A stretch of 64,000 nt of DNA, taken from assembly GCF_025264645.1 (NCBI RefSeq), contig NZ_CP073696.1, forward strand, positions 2,356,001-2,420,000, in the 5' to 3' direction. Made by a program: the position numbers and the translations under genes. Source of the stretch: Edaphobacter lichenicola. Lineage in GTDB: Bacteria; Acidobacteriota; Terriglobia; Terriglobales; Acidobacteriaceae. The notes beneath the pieces are model-generated. The model did not search any database, was not told the DNA's origin, and saw nothing but the letters and a program-made list of their open reading frames with translations. Of the stretch, positions 54,527 through 63,276 are shown piece by piece; the first letter of the stretch is position 1, and every line of letters begins with the position of its first letter.

Positions 54527-54790
54527 TCAGTTCGCGAGACGATATCGGATCGTTTGATCCTCAAGAAAATACTCTGCCGAGCAATCCGCCGACCCACAAA
54601 TCATCGACTCCAGTCCAGCGCATTGTTGCCTCGTGATCAACCCCAGCGACCCGCACGATGGACAAGACAGCACAGCCCAGTAAGGATTATCCGCCTTACC
54701 TAGCTCACCGGCTTGCTCCAACAGAAACAACGTACCCGGCTGCATCTGCTCCGGGATCCACACTTCAATAAGGTTTAACTCCGCTACCAT
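54527..54790 (-). CDS. Small zinc-ribbon-like protein, function unknown
   Basis: This is a protein of about 87 residues. Two Cys groups are visible, CPSCG and CGSADC, in the arrangement of a zinc ribbon, with a further Cys in RQQCAG. The rest is acidic and uncharacterised. ATG 54790 has AAGAGG 5 nt upstream; a TTG at 54808 would add six residues. It reads toward the shared terminator. I do not recognise the family. Confidence 0.55.
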   Translation of the reverse strand: MVAELNLIEVWIPEQMQPGTLFLLEQAGELGKADNPYWAVLSCPSCGSLGLITRQQCAGLESMICGSADCSAEYFLEDQTIRYRLAN

Positions 54791-54988
54791 ACTCGCCTCT
54801 TCATCCAACGGTTGTCTTCGTTCGCTGACTCACGTTCTAGCGCCATAACTCACTTCAGGCTGCGGAAGAGACCTCCCTGGAGACCGATCCTTTGGTCACG
54901 ATATGCACTGCTTCTGGTGCAAAGAATAACGGATTTCTTGCCCCTGTCAATCCCCCATTTTGCACAAAGAGACCCTAGCCGGATTCAT

Positions 54989-57382
54989 TCATGGAGTTGC
55001 ATACAGAGCACGATAAATCTCTCGATTTCGCAGTATCGCCTGGACGTACTCTCTCGTCTCGGTGTACGGAATCGACTCCACAAACTCAGCAATGTCTTTA
55101 TAGTCGCCAATTGCCATCCACTGCCGCACCGGAACATCGCCGGCGTTATAGGCTGCCAGCGCATACTCAGGCTGGCCGTCAAACCTATCCAGCACCAATC
55201 GCAAATTCTCTGTACCCAACTGCAGATTCACACTTGGGTTCAGCAACTCGTTCGCATTGAAGCCTTTCATCCCCTGCTTCTTCGCCATCGACTTCCCGAC
55301 GGAAGGCAGCAGCTGCATCAGTCCATACGCATTCGCGTGACTCACCACACCTGCGTTGAACTCCGACTCCTGGCGAATCAGCGATGCCACCAAATACGGA
55401 TCCAGTCCATTCTTTTGAGCATCCGCAGCGAGGTCACTCCAATACGCCTGCGGAAACAGCAGCTTCCAATAAACCGTGGGAACCTGATCGAGCGGCAACG
55501 AGAAAAATGAAATCCCACTATGCTTCATGGATTGAATCGCGCGCGTCGTCTCACCGTAGGAGGAATAGATCTCCGCCTGCGCCAGCGCTCCCCACTCACT
55601 CGACGTCGAGCTCGCCTGAATCTCCGGTCCGATGTATTCGTTCAGAGAAGCGTTGGCCAACAACCTCGCTTTAATCAGATGCGGCTCATTCTCCGGCAAC
55701 TCACCGGTCAACTCAGGTACCACTGGCACATGCACCGAACTCAGCGCTGCCGCTGGAGCCGTCGCAGTTCCCTGCCCTTTCAGCACATTCAGCCGTTCCC
55801 TCGCGAGCAACGCATAATAAAAATTGATATAAGACGCAGTCAGTGCACGATAGTAGTTCACCGCCTGCCCGAAGTTCTTCTCTTCATCTTCATAGATCCG
55901 GCCACGCCAGTAGAGCGCGCTTGGCACCTCGATACCTGCCGGATATCCCTGTATCTGCTCATCCATCAAACGCGCAGCCTCGGCGTAGTTATGCAACCGA
56001 TAGTTCATCCACGCCGCACGCCAGTGCGCCGATGCCGCATAGGTACTCGAAGGAAACATCTTCACCAGCAACGAGTAATGATAAGTAGCCTGCTGAGGAT
56101 CGTGTTTCAGCAGATACATATTGCCGCCCGAGTACAGCGCCTCCTCCAGCCACCTGCTCGAAGGAAACTCAGCTACCATCCTTGCAATCAAAGCATCATG
56201 TGTCGCTTGATCGTTTTCAGTTCGCGAAAGCTCCGCCAGCATATACAGCTTCAACGCTGCGCTGTCGTCTTTCGTATCAGGAAGCTTCTCCACCTCGCGG
56301 CGACTGATCCGCTTCAACCTCATATCGCACGCCGCAGCATAGATCAGCAGAGCATCATGGTCGGCCGCGCTCAGGCCTGAACCATCCTTTTCGATGGAAT
56401 GGTACTCCTCGCCCGCCTCAGAATATCTCTTCGCATTGAACAGTTGGTCGGCATGAGTCTTTCGTTCGGCAACCGTCGGCGGGGTCCCCATCGCCTGCAT
56501 CTGCGTGCGTGCCTGCGCCGCTTCCACACTCAATGGAAAGCCGACATATAAGCTCCGATAGGTTGCCGCTGCGTGCGTTGTGTCACCTGACATCTGATAG
56601 GCGCGACCTAGCGCATAACGAAAGTCGACATGCGTGGCCTGCGCCGAATCCGCAAGCGGCACCAAAACGCGCAGCGCACCCTGAGGATCGTTCTGCTGTA
56701 GATGAGCATTCGCCAGCAACACCGGCGCATTCGCATCAAAGATGCTCTCCGGATGTCGTTCTGTAAAGTGATCGAGCAGAGCATAGGCATCCGATCCACG
56801 TCCTGCCTGAATTGCGGCTTGCGCTCCAAGATAGTCAGCGTAGTCGTCCAACGCGGTACCGCTTACATTCGCCTGATGGAAGCTGCCTATCGCATCGATA
56901 TATCGATGATCGAGCATGTAAGCATGCCCCAGTGCCAGATGCGCTGCAGCAGCTCCTTCGCCCGGATGTTGCCTCGCATACGTCTCCACTCCGCTGTACG
57001 CTGCAGCAGAACGAGTAAGCGCTAACTGCTGCGCCATAGGACGAAGCTGCTCTGAGGCTTTGAACGCACTCGTCAGACGAATGGTCTGTGCCGTCGGCTT
57101 TCTCGAAGCTGTATGCGCCTTGCTCTTACCTTTAGTGGTCTTCCCAGACGAAGTAGTCTTTCCAGACGAAATCGTTTTGGAAGACTTGCTGCTCGTCGTC
57201 TTACCCGGCGTCGTTGTCTTCGCTTTGGGTGCAGGCTTCTTCGTCGTGGGCGTCGTGGGCGTCGTCGATGTTTGCGTCTGCGTCTGCCTGGTCGCGCCAC
57301 CCGCAACAAATGGCGAGGTCAGCGCCACCAAAAAGGCAGCCATCGTCGCTGACCGGACCTTACCTCCGATGGTTGCCATCAT
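54989..57382 (-). CDS. Soluble lytic murein transglycosylase (Slt-like) with TPR-like superhelix
   Basis: This is a protein of about 797 residues. A signal sequence (ATMAAFLVALTSPFVAGGA) is followed by a Thr/Lys/Pro-rich linker (about 30-95). A long alpha-helical region with TPR-like repeats spans about 100-620, and the SLT catalytic domain about 650-790. The catalytic Glu is in SLIRQESEFNAG; GLMQLLPSVGKSMA, NLQLGTENLR and ALAAYNAG complete the motif set. It cleaves peptidoglycan glycan strands with formation of anhydro-muramic ends, in the periplasm. ATG 57382 or 57379 are likely starts (AAGGA nearby). It is longer than E. coli Slt70 because of the linker. Confidence 0.88.
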   Translation of the reverse strand: MMATIGGKVRSATMAAFLVALTSPFVAGGATRQTQTQTSTTPTTPTTKKPAPKAKTTTPGKTTSSKSSKTISSGKTTSSGKTTKGKSKAHTASRKPTAQTIRLTSAFKASEQLRPMAQQLALTRSAAAYSGVETYARQHPGEGAAAAHLALGHAYMLDHRYIDAIGSFHQANVSGTALDDYADYLGAQAAIQAGRGSDAYALLDHFTERHPESIFDANAPVLLANAHLQQNDPQGALRVLVPLADSAQATHVDFRYALGRAYQMSGDTTHAAATYRSLYVGFPLSVEAAQARTQMQAMGTPPTVAERKTHADQLFNAKRYSEAGEEYHSIEKDGSGLSAADHDALLIYAAACDMRLKRISRREVEKLPDTKDDSAALKLYMLAELSRTENDQATHDALIARMVAEFPSSRWLEEALYSGGNMYLLKHDPQQATYHYSLLVKMFPSSTYAASAHWRAAWMNYRLHNYAEAARLMDEQIQGYPAGIEVPSALYWRGRIYEDEEKNFGQAVNYYRALTASYINFYYALLARERLNVLKGQGTATAPAAALSSVHVPVVPELTGELPENEPHLIKARLLANASLNEYIGPEIQASSTSSEWGALAQAEIYSSYGETTRAIQSMKHSGISFFSLPLDQVPTVYWKLLFPQAYWSDLAADAQKNGLDPYLVASLIRQESEFNAGVVSHANAYGLMQLLPSVGKSMAKKQGMKGFNANELLNPSVNLQLGTENLRLVLDRFDGQPEYALAAYNAGDVPVRQWMAIGDYKDIAEFVESIPYTETREYVQAILRNREIYRALYATP

Positions 57383-57609
57383 TTCCTTGTCTTTCCAACC
57401 CACATCTCCACTCTAAGCTGCCTTGCTTCCCCTCGGATGCCGCAATCGACTACGAACCAACGCAGATACGCTGCAGATACGTTCACGCTACACCCTCCTA
57501 CCCATTCATAAGCGGTCTCCTGTCCCAAAATAGGCCACTCCAAGTCGTTTCCCACCCTGTGTCTAAATATTTTCCCTTTCCCAACCAACATCCCGACTAT
57601 CCCTGTAAA

Positions 57610-57696
57610 TATGCAGGGAAATGCACTTTATTTACTTTGGCTCCCCGATTGCACTAACCCCTTGCAAGAGTTACAGATTTGCCCCGAGGAAACCAA
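57610..57696 (+). promoter_or_regulatory. Sigma-54 type promoter D before the PEP-CTERM gene
   Basis: TGGCTCCCCGATTGCA (57638-57653) is the best -24/-12 match in the window (TGGC...TTGCA, 10 nt between GG and GC), with a start near 57663. TATGCAGGGAAATGCA (57610-57625) has the same 10-bp direct repeat as promoters A-C, but only 26 bp from the -24 element. A second direct repeat, GCAGATACG (57462 and 57473), lies about 170 bp upstream. There is no copy of the leader box. The rest of 57383-57609 holds nothing else. Confidence 0.62.
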
Positions 57697-58332
57697 ATGC
57701 GTCTACCCCTGCTTGCCCTTGTATCGATTCTTGCTGCCGGTTCTGCTCCACTCTTTGCTGACAATATCCCCTATGCCAACGTTGGTCAGCTCGCGCCCGA
57801 TCAAAACTTCACCGCAACCGCTACCGGCAGCGTTACCGCCTACTTCTACTCGTCAGATGCCGGAGACGAAGACAAGATCATCCTCTGGGACAAGACCTCA
57901 GGCAAGATGACAGCTCCATCTCTCGATAACCACACCTCAGCCGTTGGTTCCTCAGTCTCGCTCTCCGTCACAGCAGGTGACAGCCTCGTCTTTATCATCG
58001 ACAACATATCGACGGGCCAATACTTCAGCTCCGTGGGTTATTTCGGCGACCCCTCTCCCGCGAACTACAACGACGACGGCTACAATCACGCCTACTCTAC
58101 GCCCTACTCCGGCGGCGTCAGCGGCATCCCTTCCGGCACCTACGTTGGCATGGAGGACCTTCCGGTCACCGGTCTCAAGCCCCTCACTGGCTCCGATCTT
58201 GACTACAACGATGACAACTTCATCTTCACCAACGTCACCGCCAGCCCAACCCCCGAACCCAGCAGCTTCGTTCTGTTTGGTACCGGTCTCATCGGCGCCG
58301 CCGGTGCATTGCGTCGCAAATTTGTCCGCTAA
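57697..58332 (+). CDS. PEP-CTERM sorted exoprotein with DUF4114-like domain
   Basis: This is a 211-residue secreted protein. A signal peptide (LLALVSILAAGSAPLFA) is followed by a beta-rich domain with the DUF4114-like end VGMEDLPVTGL...SDLDYNDDNFIF. The C-terminus is a full PEP-CTERM signal: PTPEPSS, a hydrophobic helix FVLFGTGLIGAAGAL and the basic end RRKFVR. An exosortase (XrtA-type) should cut at the PEP motif and send the protein to the cell surface or polymer matrix. ATG 57697 has GAGGA 8 nt upstream. The sigma-54 type promoter just before it matches known RpoN control of such genes. Confidence 0.88.
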   Translation: MRLPLLALVSILAAGSAPLFADNIPYANVGQLAPDQNFTATATGSVTAYFYSSDAGDEDKIILWDKTSGKMTAPSLDNHTSAVGSSVSLSVTAGDSLVFIIDNISTGQYFSSVGYFGDPSPANYNDDGYNHAYSTPYSGGVSGIPSGTYVGMEDLPVTGLKPLTGSDLDYNDDNFIFTNVTASPTPEPSSFVLFGTGLIGAAGALRRKFVR

Positions 58333-58361
58333 CCCTCTTAGCCATCAACGTTCGGCAACGT

Positions 58362-58396
58362 CGGAGAGCATGGACCATTCCTATCCATGCTCTCCG
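58362..58396 (+). terminator. Perfect 13-bp hairpin after the PEP-CTERM gene
   Basis: CGGAGAGCATGGA (58362-58374) pairs exactly with TCCATGCTCTCCG (58384-58396) around a 9-nt loop. There is no T run, so it may be a Rho-assisted terminator or an mRNA-stabilising hairpin. Confidence 0.5.
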
Positions 58397-58555
58397 TCAA
58401 CTACGTTCCGCATCTGGAAAAACTGTCCCGCCCATCGCGGCAACCGCCTCGAACTTTGCTCTCTGACCCAGCGACATTTACTATGTTGTAGATACTGATT
58501 TACCCGTGCTCAACGAGCCGGACGATTTCAGTGTGTTATTCGCACCGTTTTGCTC

Positions 58556-59182
58556 ATGCCCGCCATCCAATCTCCAGTCACGGAAGAAGTACACCCCGAC
58601 GTAGCGCTCGTAGCGCGCGCGAAAGGAGGGGATACTGCGGCATTTGAGCAGCTGGTTCGTCAGTACGAGCGCCAGATCTTCCGGGTCGCGCAGCATATTA
58701 CTCAAAACCGTGAAGACGCCGAAGACATCACGCAGGACGCATTCCTCAAGGCCTACGAGAAGCTGGACCAGTTCCAGGGAAACTCGAAGTTCTCGACGTG
58801 GCTCGTCCGCATCGCGGTCAATGAGAGCCTCATGCGCCTCCGCAAGCGCAAAACCAGCAAAACCGTCTCCATGGACGAAGACGTCCAAACCGAAGAAGGA
58901 TCCATCCCTCGTGACTTTGCCGAGTGGCGGCCAAACCCCGAGCAGCAATACAACCAGGCTGAGCTCGCCGACATCCTTCGTAAGACCATCCAGGGACTTC
59001 CTCCTGGCTTTCGCACTGTCTTCACTCTTCGCGACGTTGAAAATCTCTCCACAGAAGAGACTGCGGAGGCACTCGGCTTGAGCGTCCCCGCCGTAAAATC
59101 CAGATTGTTGCGAGCGCGCCTTCAACTGCGCGAGCGTCTCAGCCGTTACTTCCGGCAGAAGCAGGAGGGCCAGCCAGCATGA
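58556..59182 (+). CDS. ECF-type RNA polymerase sigma factor (RpoE/SigW-like)
   Basis: This is a protein of about 208 residues. Region 2 (FEQLVRQYERQIFRVAQHITQNREDAEDITQDAFLKAYEKLDQF...FSTWLVRIAVNESL) and region 4 (LPPGFRTVFTLRDVENLSTEETAEALGLSVPAVKSRLLRARLQLRE) are both complete. It directs RNA polymerase to a small stress or envelope regulon. The next gene, overlapping by 4 nt, codes a zinc-binding anti-sigma factor. No target promoter could be assigned. Confidence 0.9.
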   Translation: MPAIQSPVTEEVHPDVALVARAKGGDTAAFEQLVRQYERQIFRVAQHITQNREDAEDITQDAFLKAYEKLDQFQGNSKFSTWLVRIAVNESLMRLRKRKTSKTVSMDEDVQTEEGSIPRDFAEWRPNPEQQYNQAELADILRKTIQGLPPGFRTVFTLRDVENLSTEETAEALGLSVPAVKSRLLRARLQLRERLSRYFRQKQEGQPA

Positions 59183-59424
59183 ACTGCACGGACCTATTGA
59201 GCCATCTTTCCGACTACTTCGACGACCAGCTCACCTCCGAGCTCCGCGCCGAAATCAGCGAGCACACCTCTGGATGCCAGCACTGCCGCGTCGTACTCAA
59301 CACCACCCACCAGACCATCGAAGTCTACAAGGGCAACGAAATCTACGAGGTCTCCCCCGGACTACGCGAGCGCCTTCACTCCGCCATCATGGCGAAGTGT
59401 CTCGCAGTAAAAAAACAAGCCTAA
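59179..59424 (+). CDS. Zinc-finger (ZAS) anti-sigma factor
   Basis: This is an 81-residue soluble protein. The HxxxCxxC zinc motif is in EISEHTSGCQHCRVVL (about 29-44), preceded by the typical CTDLLSHLSDYFDDQL helix. It should hold the sigma factor coded by the overlapping upstream gene. No membrane segment follows, so it is the short cytoplasmic type, often redox-responsive through its zinc thiols. Confidence 0.88.
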   Translation: MNCTDLLSHLSDYFDDQLTSELRAEISEHTSGCQHCRVVLNTTHQTIEVYKGNEIYEVSPGLRERLHSAIMAKCLAVKKQA

Positions 59425-59448
59425 TAGAAGCTCGAGCAGCTCACAGTA

Positions 59449-59826
59449 TCAGATCCGCCCCGCCAGCCGCAGCAGCCCAATCTCCTCATCCGTGAACACC
59501 CTCGACCGGATCAGAAACCGTACCCCTTCCCCGTTCTCCAGCGAAAACATCCCCCCACGCCCTGGCACCACATCCAGGATCAGCTGCGTGTGCTTCCAAT
59601 ACTCAAACTGGCTGCTACTCATATAAAAAGGAGTCTCTCCTAGCGTAGCCAGCAACACATCGCTGTCGCCCACCAGAAACTCTCCTCGCGGATAACACAT
59701 CGGGGAGCTTCCGTCGCAGCAGCCTCCCGACTGATGAAACATCAGCTCCCCATGTTTGTCCGACAACCTGCCCATCAACTCCACAGCGGCAAGCGTCGTG
59801 ATGACTTGTTCTGGAACCGCAACCAT
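59449..59826 (-). CDS. DUF779-family protein
   Basis: This is a 125-residue protein with the family pattern MFHQSGGCCDGSSPMCYP and FYMSSSQFEYWKHTQLILDVVPGRGGMFSLE. Its adjacent Cys residues could bind a metal. DUF779 genes are commonly placed after aldehyde dehydrogenases, as here with a 10-bp gap, and may support aldehyde oxidation. The biochemical role is not established. Confidence 0.88.
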   Translation of the reverse strand: MVAVPEQVITTLAAVELMGRLSDKHGELMFHQSGGCCDGSSPMCYPRGEFLVGDSDVLLATLGETPFYMSSSQFEYWKHTQLILDVVPGRGGMFSLENGEGVRFLIRSRVFTDEEIGLLRLAGRI

Positions 59827-59836
59827 TCAGCCCTCT

Positions 59837-61366
59837 CTAGAAGAATCCCATCGCATTCGGGCTATAGCTCACTAGCTGATTCTTCGTCTGCTGATAGTGT
59901 TCGAGCATCATCTTGTGATTCTCACGTCCGACGCCCGACTGCTTATACCCTCCAAACGCCGCATGAGCCGGATACAGGTGATAGCAGTTCGTCCACACCC
60001 TCCCCGCCTCAATCGCCCGTCCAAAGTGATACGCCCGATTCATATCCCTCGTCCAAACGCCCGCGCCCAACCCATACAGCGTGTCATTCGCCAGCGCCAG
60101 CGCCTCGTCTTCATCATGGAAGGTCGTCACCGAAACTACCGGTCCGAAGATCTCCTCCTGGAAGATCCGCATCTTGTTATTGCCCTTGAAGACGGTAGGT
60201 TCAATATAGAAACCCTCCGCCAGATCGCCCGTCTGCGCAGCGCGCTTCCCACCGGCCAGCACCTCCGCGCCCTCCTGCTTGCCGATGTCGAAGTAAGAAA
60301 GAATCTTCTCCATCTGCTCACTCGAAGCCTGCGCGCCGATCATCGTCGTCTTGTCCAGCGGATTCCCTTGCTTGATCGCACCAACGCGCTTCAGGGCACG
60401 CTCCATGAACTGGTCGTAGAGCGTGTCCTGAATCAGTGCGCGTGAAGGGCAAGTACACACCTCGCCCTGGTTCAATGCGAACATCGTAAAGCCTTCCAGC
60501 GCTTTGTCGAAAAAAGCATCATCGGCGCTGGCAACATCCTTGAAAAAGATATTCGGCGACTTACCACCAAGCTCCAGCGTCACCGGAATAATATTCTGCG
60601 AGGCATACTGCATAATCAGCCTGCCCGTAGTCGTCTCGCCCGTAAACGCAATCTTGTTGATGCGCTTGCTCGAAGCCAGCGGCTTACCCGCCTCAAGCCC
60701 AAATCCATTCACGATATTCACCACGCCCGGCGGCAAAATATCCTGAATCAACTCCATCAAAACCAGGATGGACATCGGCGTCTGCTCTGCCGGCTTCAAC
60801 ACCACGCAGTTCCCTGCCGCCAGCGCCGGCGCCAACTTCCACGTCGCCATCAAAATCGGAAAGTTCCACGGAATAATCAGCCCGATTACACCCAGCGGCT
60901 CATGGTAGTGGTACGCAATCGTGTCCTTATCGATCTCTGAGATCGATCCCTCCTGCGCCCGAATCACCCCAGCAAAATAACGGAAGTGGTCGACAGCCAG
61001 AGGCATATCCGCCGCCATCGTCTCGCGAATCGGCTTGCCGTTATCCCACGTCTCCACCGTCGCCAGCATCTCCAGGTTGTCTTCGATACGTTGCGCAATC
61101 TTCTCCAGCAACCGGCCGCGCTCAGTCGTCGAAGTCTTCCCCCACGCCTTCTTCGCCGCATGTGCCGCATCCAATGCGCGATCCACATCCGCCGCATTCG
61201 ACCGAGCAATCTCGCACAGTACCTGCCCCGTCACTGGCGTCACATTCTCAAAGTACTGCCCCGAAAGCGGCGCAACCCACTCCCCGCCAATGTAGTTGTC
61301 ATACCGTTTCTTGATCGACACAGGAAAACCAAAAGTCCCCGGCTGAACCGCTGTCATCGTAGCCAT
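59837..61366 (-). CDS. NAD-dependent aldehyde dehydrogenase (acetaldehyde dehydrogenase-like)
   Basis: This is a protein of about 509 residues. FINGEW-type start (YIGGEWVAP), [33 protein letters not shown], the general base in [10 protein letters not shown] and the catalytic Cys in [12 protein letters not shown] are all in place. It oxidises an aldehyde to the acid using NAD(P)+. The VCTC active site and the downstream DUF779 gene point to the ExaC/AldB-type acetaldehyde dehydrogenases. ATG 61366 was chosen for GGAG 8 nt upstream; earlier codons run into non-coding sequence. Confidence 0.9.
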   Translation of the reverse strand: MATMTAVQPGTFGFPVSIKKRYDNYIGGEWVAPLSGQYFENVTPVTGQVLCEIARSNAADVDRALDAAHAAKKAWGKTSTTERGRLLEKIAQRIEDNLEMLATVETWDNGKPIRETMAADMPLAVDHFRYFAGVIRAQEGSISEIDKDTIAYHYHEPLGVIGLIIPWNFPILMATWKLAPALAAGNCVVLKPAEQTPMSILVLMELIQDILPPGVVNIVNGFGLEAGKPLASSKRINKIAFTGETTTGRLIMQYASQNIIPVTLELGGKSPNIFFKDVASADDAFFDKALEGFTMFALNQGEVCTCPSRALIQDTLYDQFMERALKRVGAIKQGNPLDKTTMIGAQASSEQMEKILSYFDIGKQEGAEVLAGGKRAAQTGDLAEGFYIEPTVFKGNNKMRIFQEEIFGPVVSVTTFHDEDEALALANDTLYGLGAGVWTRDMNRAYHFGRAIEAGRVWTNCYHLYPAHAAFGGYKQSGVGRENHKMMLEHYQQTKNQLVSYSPNAMGFF

Positions 61367-61442
61367 AGAATCCACTCCCTCGAGATCGTTACCTACACCG
61401 CGCCCGAAATTGTAGTCCTCCACACCGCCACATGTCACAGAG

Positions 61443-62075
61443 CTAAGCAGACAGTCCGGCCGAGCCTTTCTTTTCACTGAAAATGTGAATATAGGCATAC
61501 TGCAGCAGCATGATGGTCTTGCCGTCTGCAATATCGCCTCTCTCGATCGCTCTCATCGCATCCTCAATCGAAACTTCCAGCACTTCGATATCTTCGCCTT
61601 CATTGAAGTTGCCACCACCCGTCGCCACCTTGCTCCCGCCGTCGTACTCTGCAAGGAAAAAGTAAAGCTTTTCTGTCACCGACCCCGGACTCATAAAAGC
61701 CTCAAAGATCTTCCGAACGTGCTCCACACGATACCCGGTCTCTTCTTCCACCTCAGCCTTGATTCGGTCCTCAGGACTGGCTTGATCCAATAGTCCCGCC
61801 GCCGTCTCAATCAGCAAACCAGCATGCCCGTTCACAAAAGCCGGAAAACGAAACTGCCGCGTAAGAACGACAGCACGGCGCTCAACGTTATACAGCAGGA
61901 TCGTAGCGCCATTGCCCCTGTCATAGGTCTCTCTGCTCTGCTGCTGCCAGCTTCCGTCACGTCGCTGAAGCTCGAAGGTAGTCTTCTTCAACACGTACCA
62001 GTCATCGGAGAGCGTTTCAACCTTCTTAATCCGCACACGCTCGTTCATGGAAGGAGTTTGGAAGAGATCGATCAT
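61443..62075 (-). CDS. NUDIX hydrolase (NudK/ADP-sugar pyrophosphatase-like)
   Basis: This is a protein of about 210 residues. The NUDIX helix is [22 protein letters not shown]. Its final Glu residues and Gly are conserved; the first Glu and the Arg of the consensus are replaced by Ser and Lys, as seen in part in NudK-type enzymes. [22 protein letters not shown] and [20 protein letters not shown] match that subgroup, which hydrolyses GDP-mannose or ADP-ribose. ATG 62075 is used; TTG 62111 is in frame. It is divergent from the DeoR-type regulator gene. Confidence 0.8.
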   Translation of the reverse strand: MIDLFQTPSMNERVRIKKVETLSDDWYVLKKTTFELQRRDGSWQQQSRETYDRGNGATILLYNVERRAVVLTRQFRFPAFVNGHAGLLIETAAGLLDQASPEDRIKAEVEEETGYRVEHVRKIFEAFMSPGSVTEKLYFFLAEYDGGSKVATGGGNFNEGEDIEVLEVSIEDAMRAIERGDIADGKTIMLLQYAYIHIFSEKKGSAGLSA

Positions 62076-62083
62076 GCCAAAAC

Positions 62084-62140
62084 CATATCGTGCAAATTCG
62101 TGCAAAGTCAAGTAATCTCGTGCAAGCGAGAAATCACTAA
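62084..62140. promoter_or_regulatory. Three phased TCGTGCAA repeats in the NUDIX/DeoR divergent region
   Basis: TCGTGCAA occurs at 62088, 62098 and 62118, that is at steps of 10 and 20 bp on the same DNA face, directly before the regulator start at 62141. This is the layout of an operator for a protein binding successive turns. Control by the adjacent DeoR-type regulator of itself and the NUDIX gene is inferred. Confidence 0.5.
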
Positions 62141-62896
62141 ATGTTGACCAGTCACCGTAAACAACAACTCCTCTCGATCCTCAAGCGACAGGGCCAGCTG
62201 ATCGCCAAAGAAGTAAGCCAGGCGATGGGCGTCTCCGAAGACACCATTCGACGTGACCTGCGAGAGTTGGCGCAGGAAGGACTCCTCCAGCGCGTTCATG
62301 GCGGAGCTTTACCTTCTTCTCCCGCCGTCGCAGATTTCGCCGGGCGGGAACGAATCACTCCTGAAGGTAAAGTGGCGATCGGCCGTGCAGCGGCAAAGAT
62401 GATCCAATCCGGACAAGTCGTGATTCTCGATGGAGGTACAACGGCAAGGCAGCTCGCGCGGCACATTCCGTTGGACCTCAAAGCGACCGTCATCACTCAC
62501 AGTCCCACCATCGCACTGGAACTCATCAACCACCTCAACATCGAGGTGATCCTTATCGGAGGCCGCCTCTTCCGACACTCCGTCGTCGCTGTCGGTGCAT
62601 CCGCAATGGAAGCAATCGCTCACATCCATGCAGACGTCTTCTTCATGGGGGTAACAGGCGTACACCCCAGGGCTGGCCTCACAACAGGCGACTATGAGGA
62701 GGCTGCGATCAAGCGAGCCTTGAGCCATGCCGCCGCAGAGACCATCGTCCTTGCCTCTTCTGAAAAGCTCAACGCAGCCTCTCCTTACGCAGTGGTGCCT
62801 CTCGCAGAGATCAGCGGCATCATCACAGAGCGGTCAGCAGAAAAATCACTCTTGCAACCCTATGTGAAGCTCGGAATCACTGTCACACGGGCCTGA
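62141..62896 (+). CDS. DeoR/GlpR-family transcriptional regulator
   Basis: This is a 251-residue repressor. The N-terminal winged HTH is RKQQLLSILKRQGQLIAKEVSQAMGVSEDTIRRDLRELAQEGLLQRVHGGA, the DeoR signature. The effector domain has VILDGGTTARQLARHIP, VILIGGRLFRHSVVAVG and DVFFMGVTGVHPRAGLTT, which bind sugar phosphates. Upstream phased repeats suggest self-control, and the divergent NUDIX gene is the nearest target. The effector is unknown. Confidence 0.9.
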   Translation: MLTSHRKQQLLSILKRQGQLIAKEVSQAMGVSEDTIRRDLRELAQEGLLQRVHGGALPSSPAVADFAGRERITPEGKVAIGRAAAKMIQSGQVVILDGGTTARQLARHIPLDLKATVITHSPTIALELINHLNIEVILIGGRLFRHSVVAVGASAMEAIAHIHADVFFMGVTGVHPRAGLTTGDYEEAAIKRALSHAAAETIVLASSEKLNAASPYAVVPLAEISGIITERSAEKSLLQPYVKLGITVTRA

Positions 62897-63276
62897 CAAA
62901 GGAATGCGCCCAAAGCAATTGACTGTGGCGAACACTGCGGTTTTAGTAACCTTCACCACCCTTTAGCGCAAAAATCCTGTCAAGCCCCCAAACTACGAAA
63001 ACCCGCGCCAATCCTGCACTTTCGCGTGGCGTATGAGTTATGCTCCAGCCGCTATACTTAATACAGATCGAAAAAAAAACCGGCCTGTGCCCGGATTTTT
63101 ATTTGCAGCTTGGAGGATAACCCGTTTAGAAACTGATATTTACCTTTAACTGCCTTCGAATGAATATTTTGCAGCCTGTGGAAAACGTAAACCGTTAGAA
63201 AAAAGCCACTTATCTATACCACCCCCGGGGGGGGTGGGGCCCTCAGCCTAAGGAGCCGACTAACGAGAACTTCCTT
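62897..63276. other. Intergenic region with terminator-like elements only
   Basis: I see no gene here. On the minus strand CCGG-(7 nt)-CCGG followed by nine T (63071-63096) may terminate the zwf transcript, though the stem is short. A G/C-run palindrome, CCACCCCC facing GGGTGG, lies at about 63219-63236. Confidence 0.4.

Noticed and set aside
55520..56380. Long plus-strand open frame (286 codons) inside the lytic transglycosylase gene
   Set aside because: Arg/Gln-rich composition typical of an antisense shadow, with the minus-strand gene strongly supported by its SLT motifs.
57060..57416. Val/Leu-rich plus-strand open frame opposite the transglycosylase linker
   Set aside because: It is the complement of the Thr/Lys/Pro-rich linker codons and has no independent support.
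63219..63236. C-run/G-run palindrome as a possible origin or quadruplex element
   Set aside because: A single run of eight G with no further G tracts at the right spacing, and no DnaA-box cluster. Probably a hairpin after zwf.
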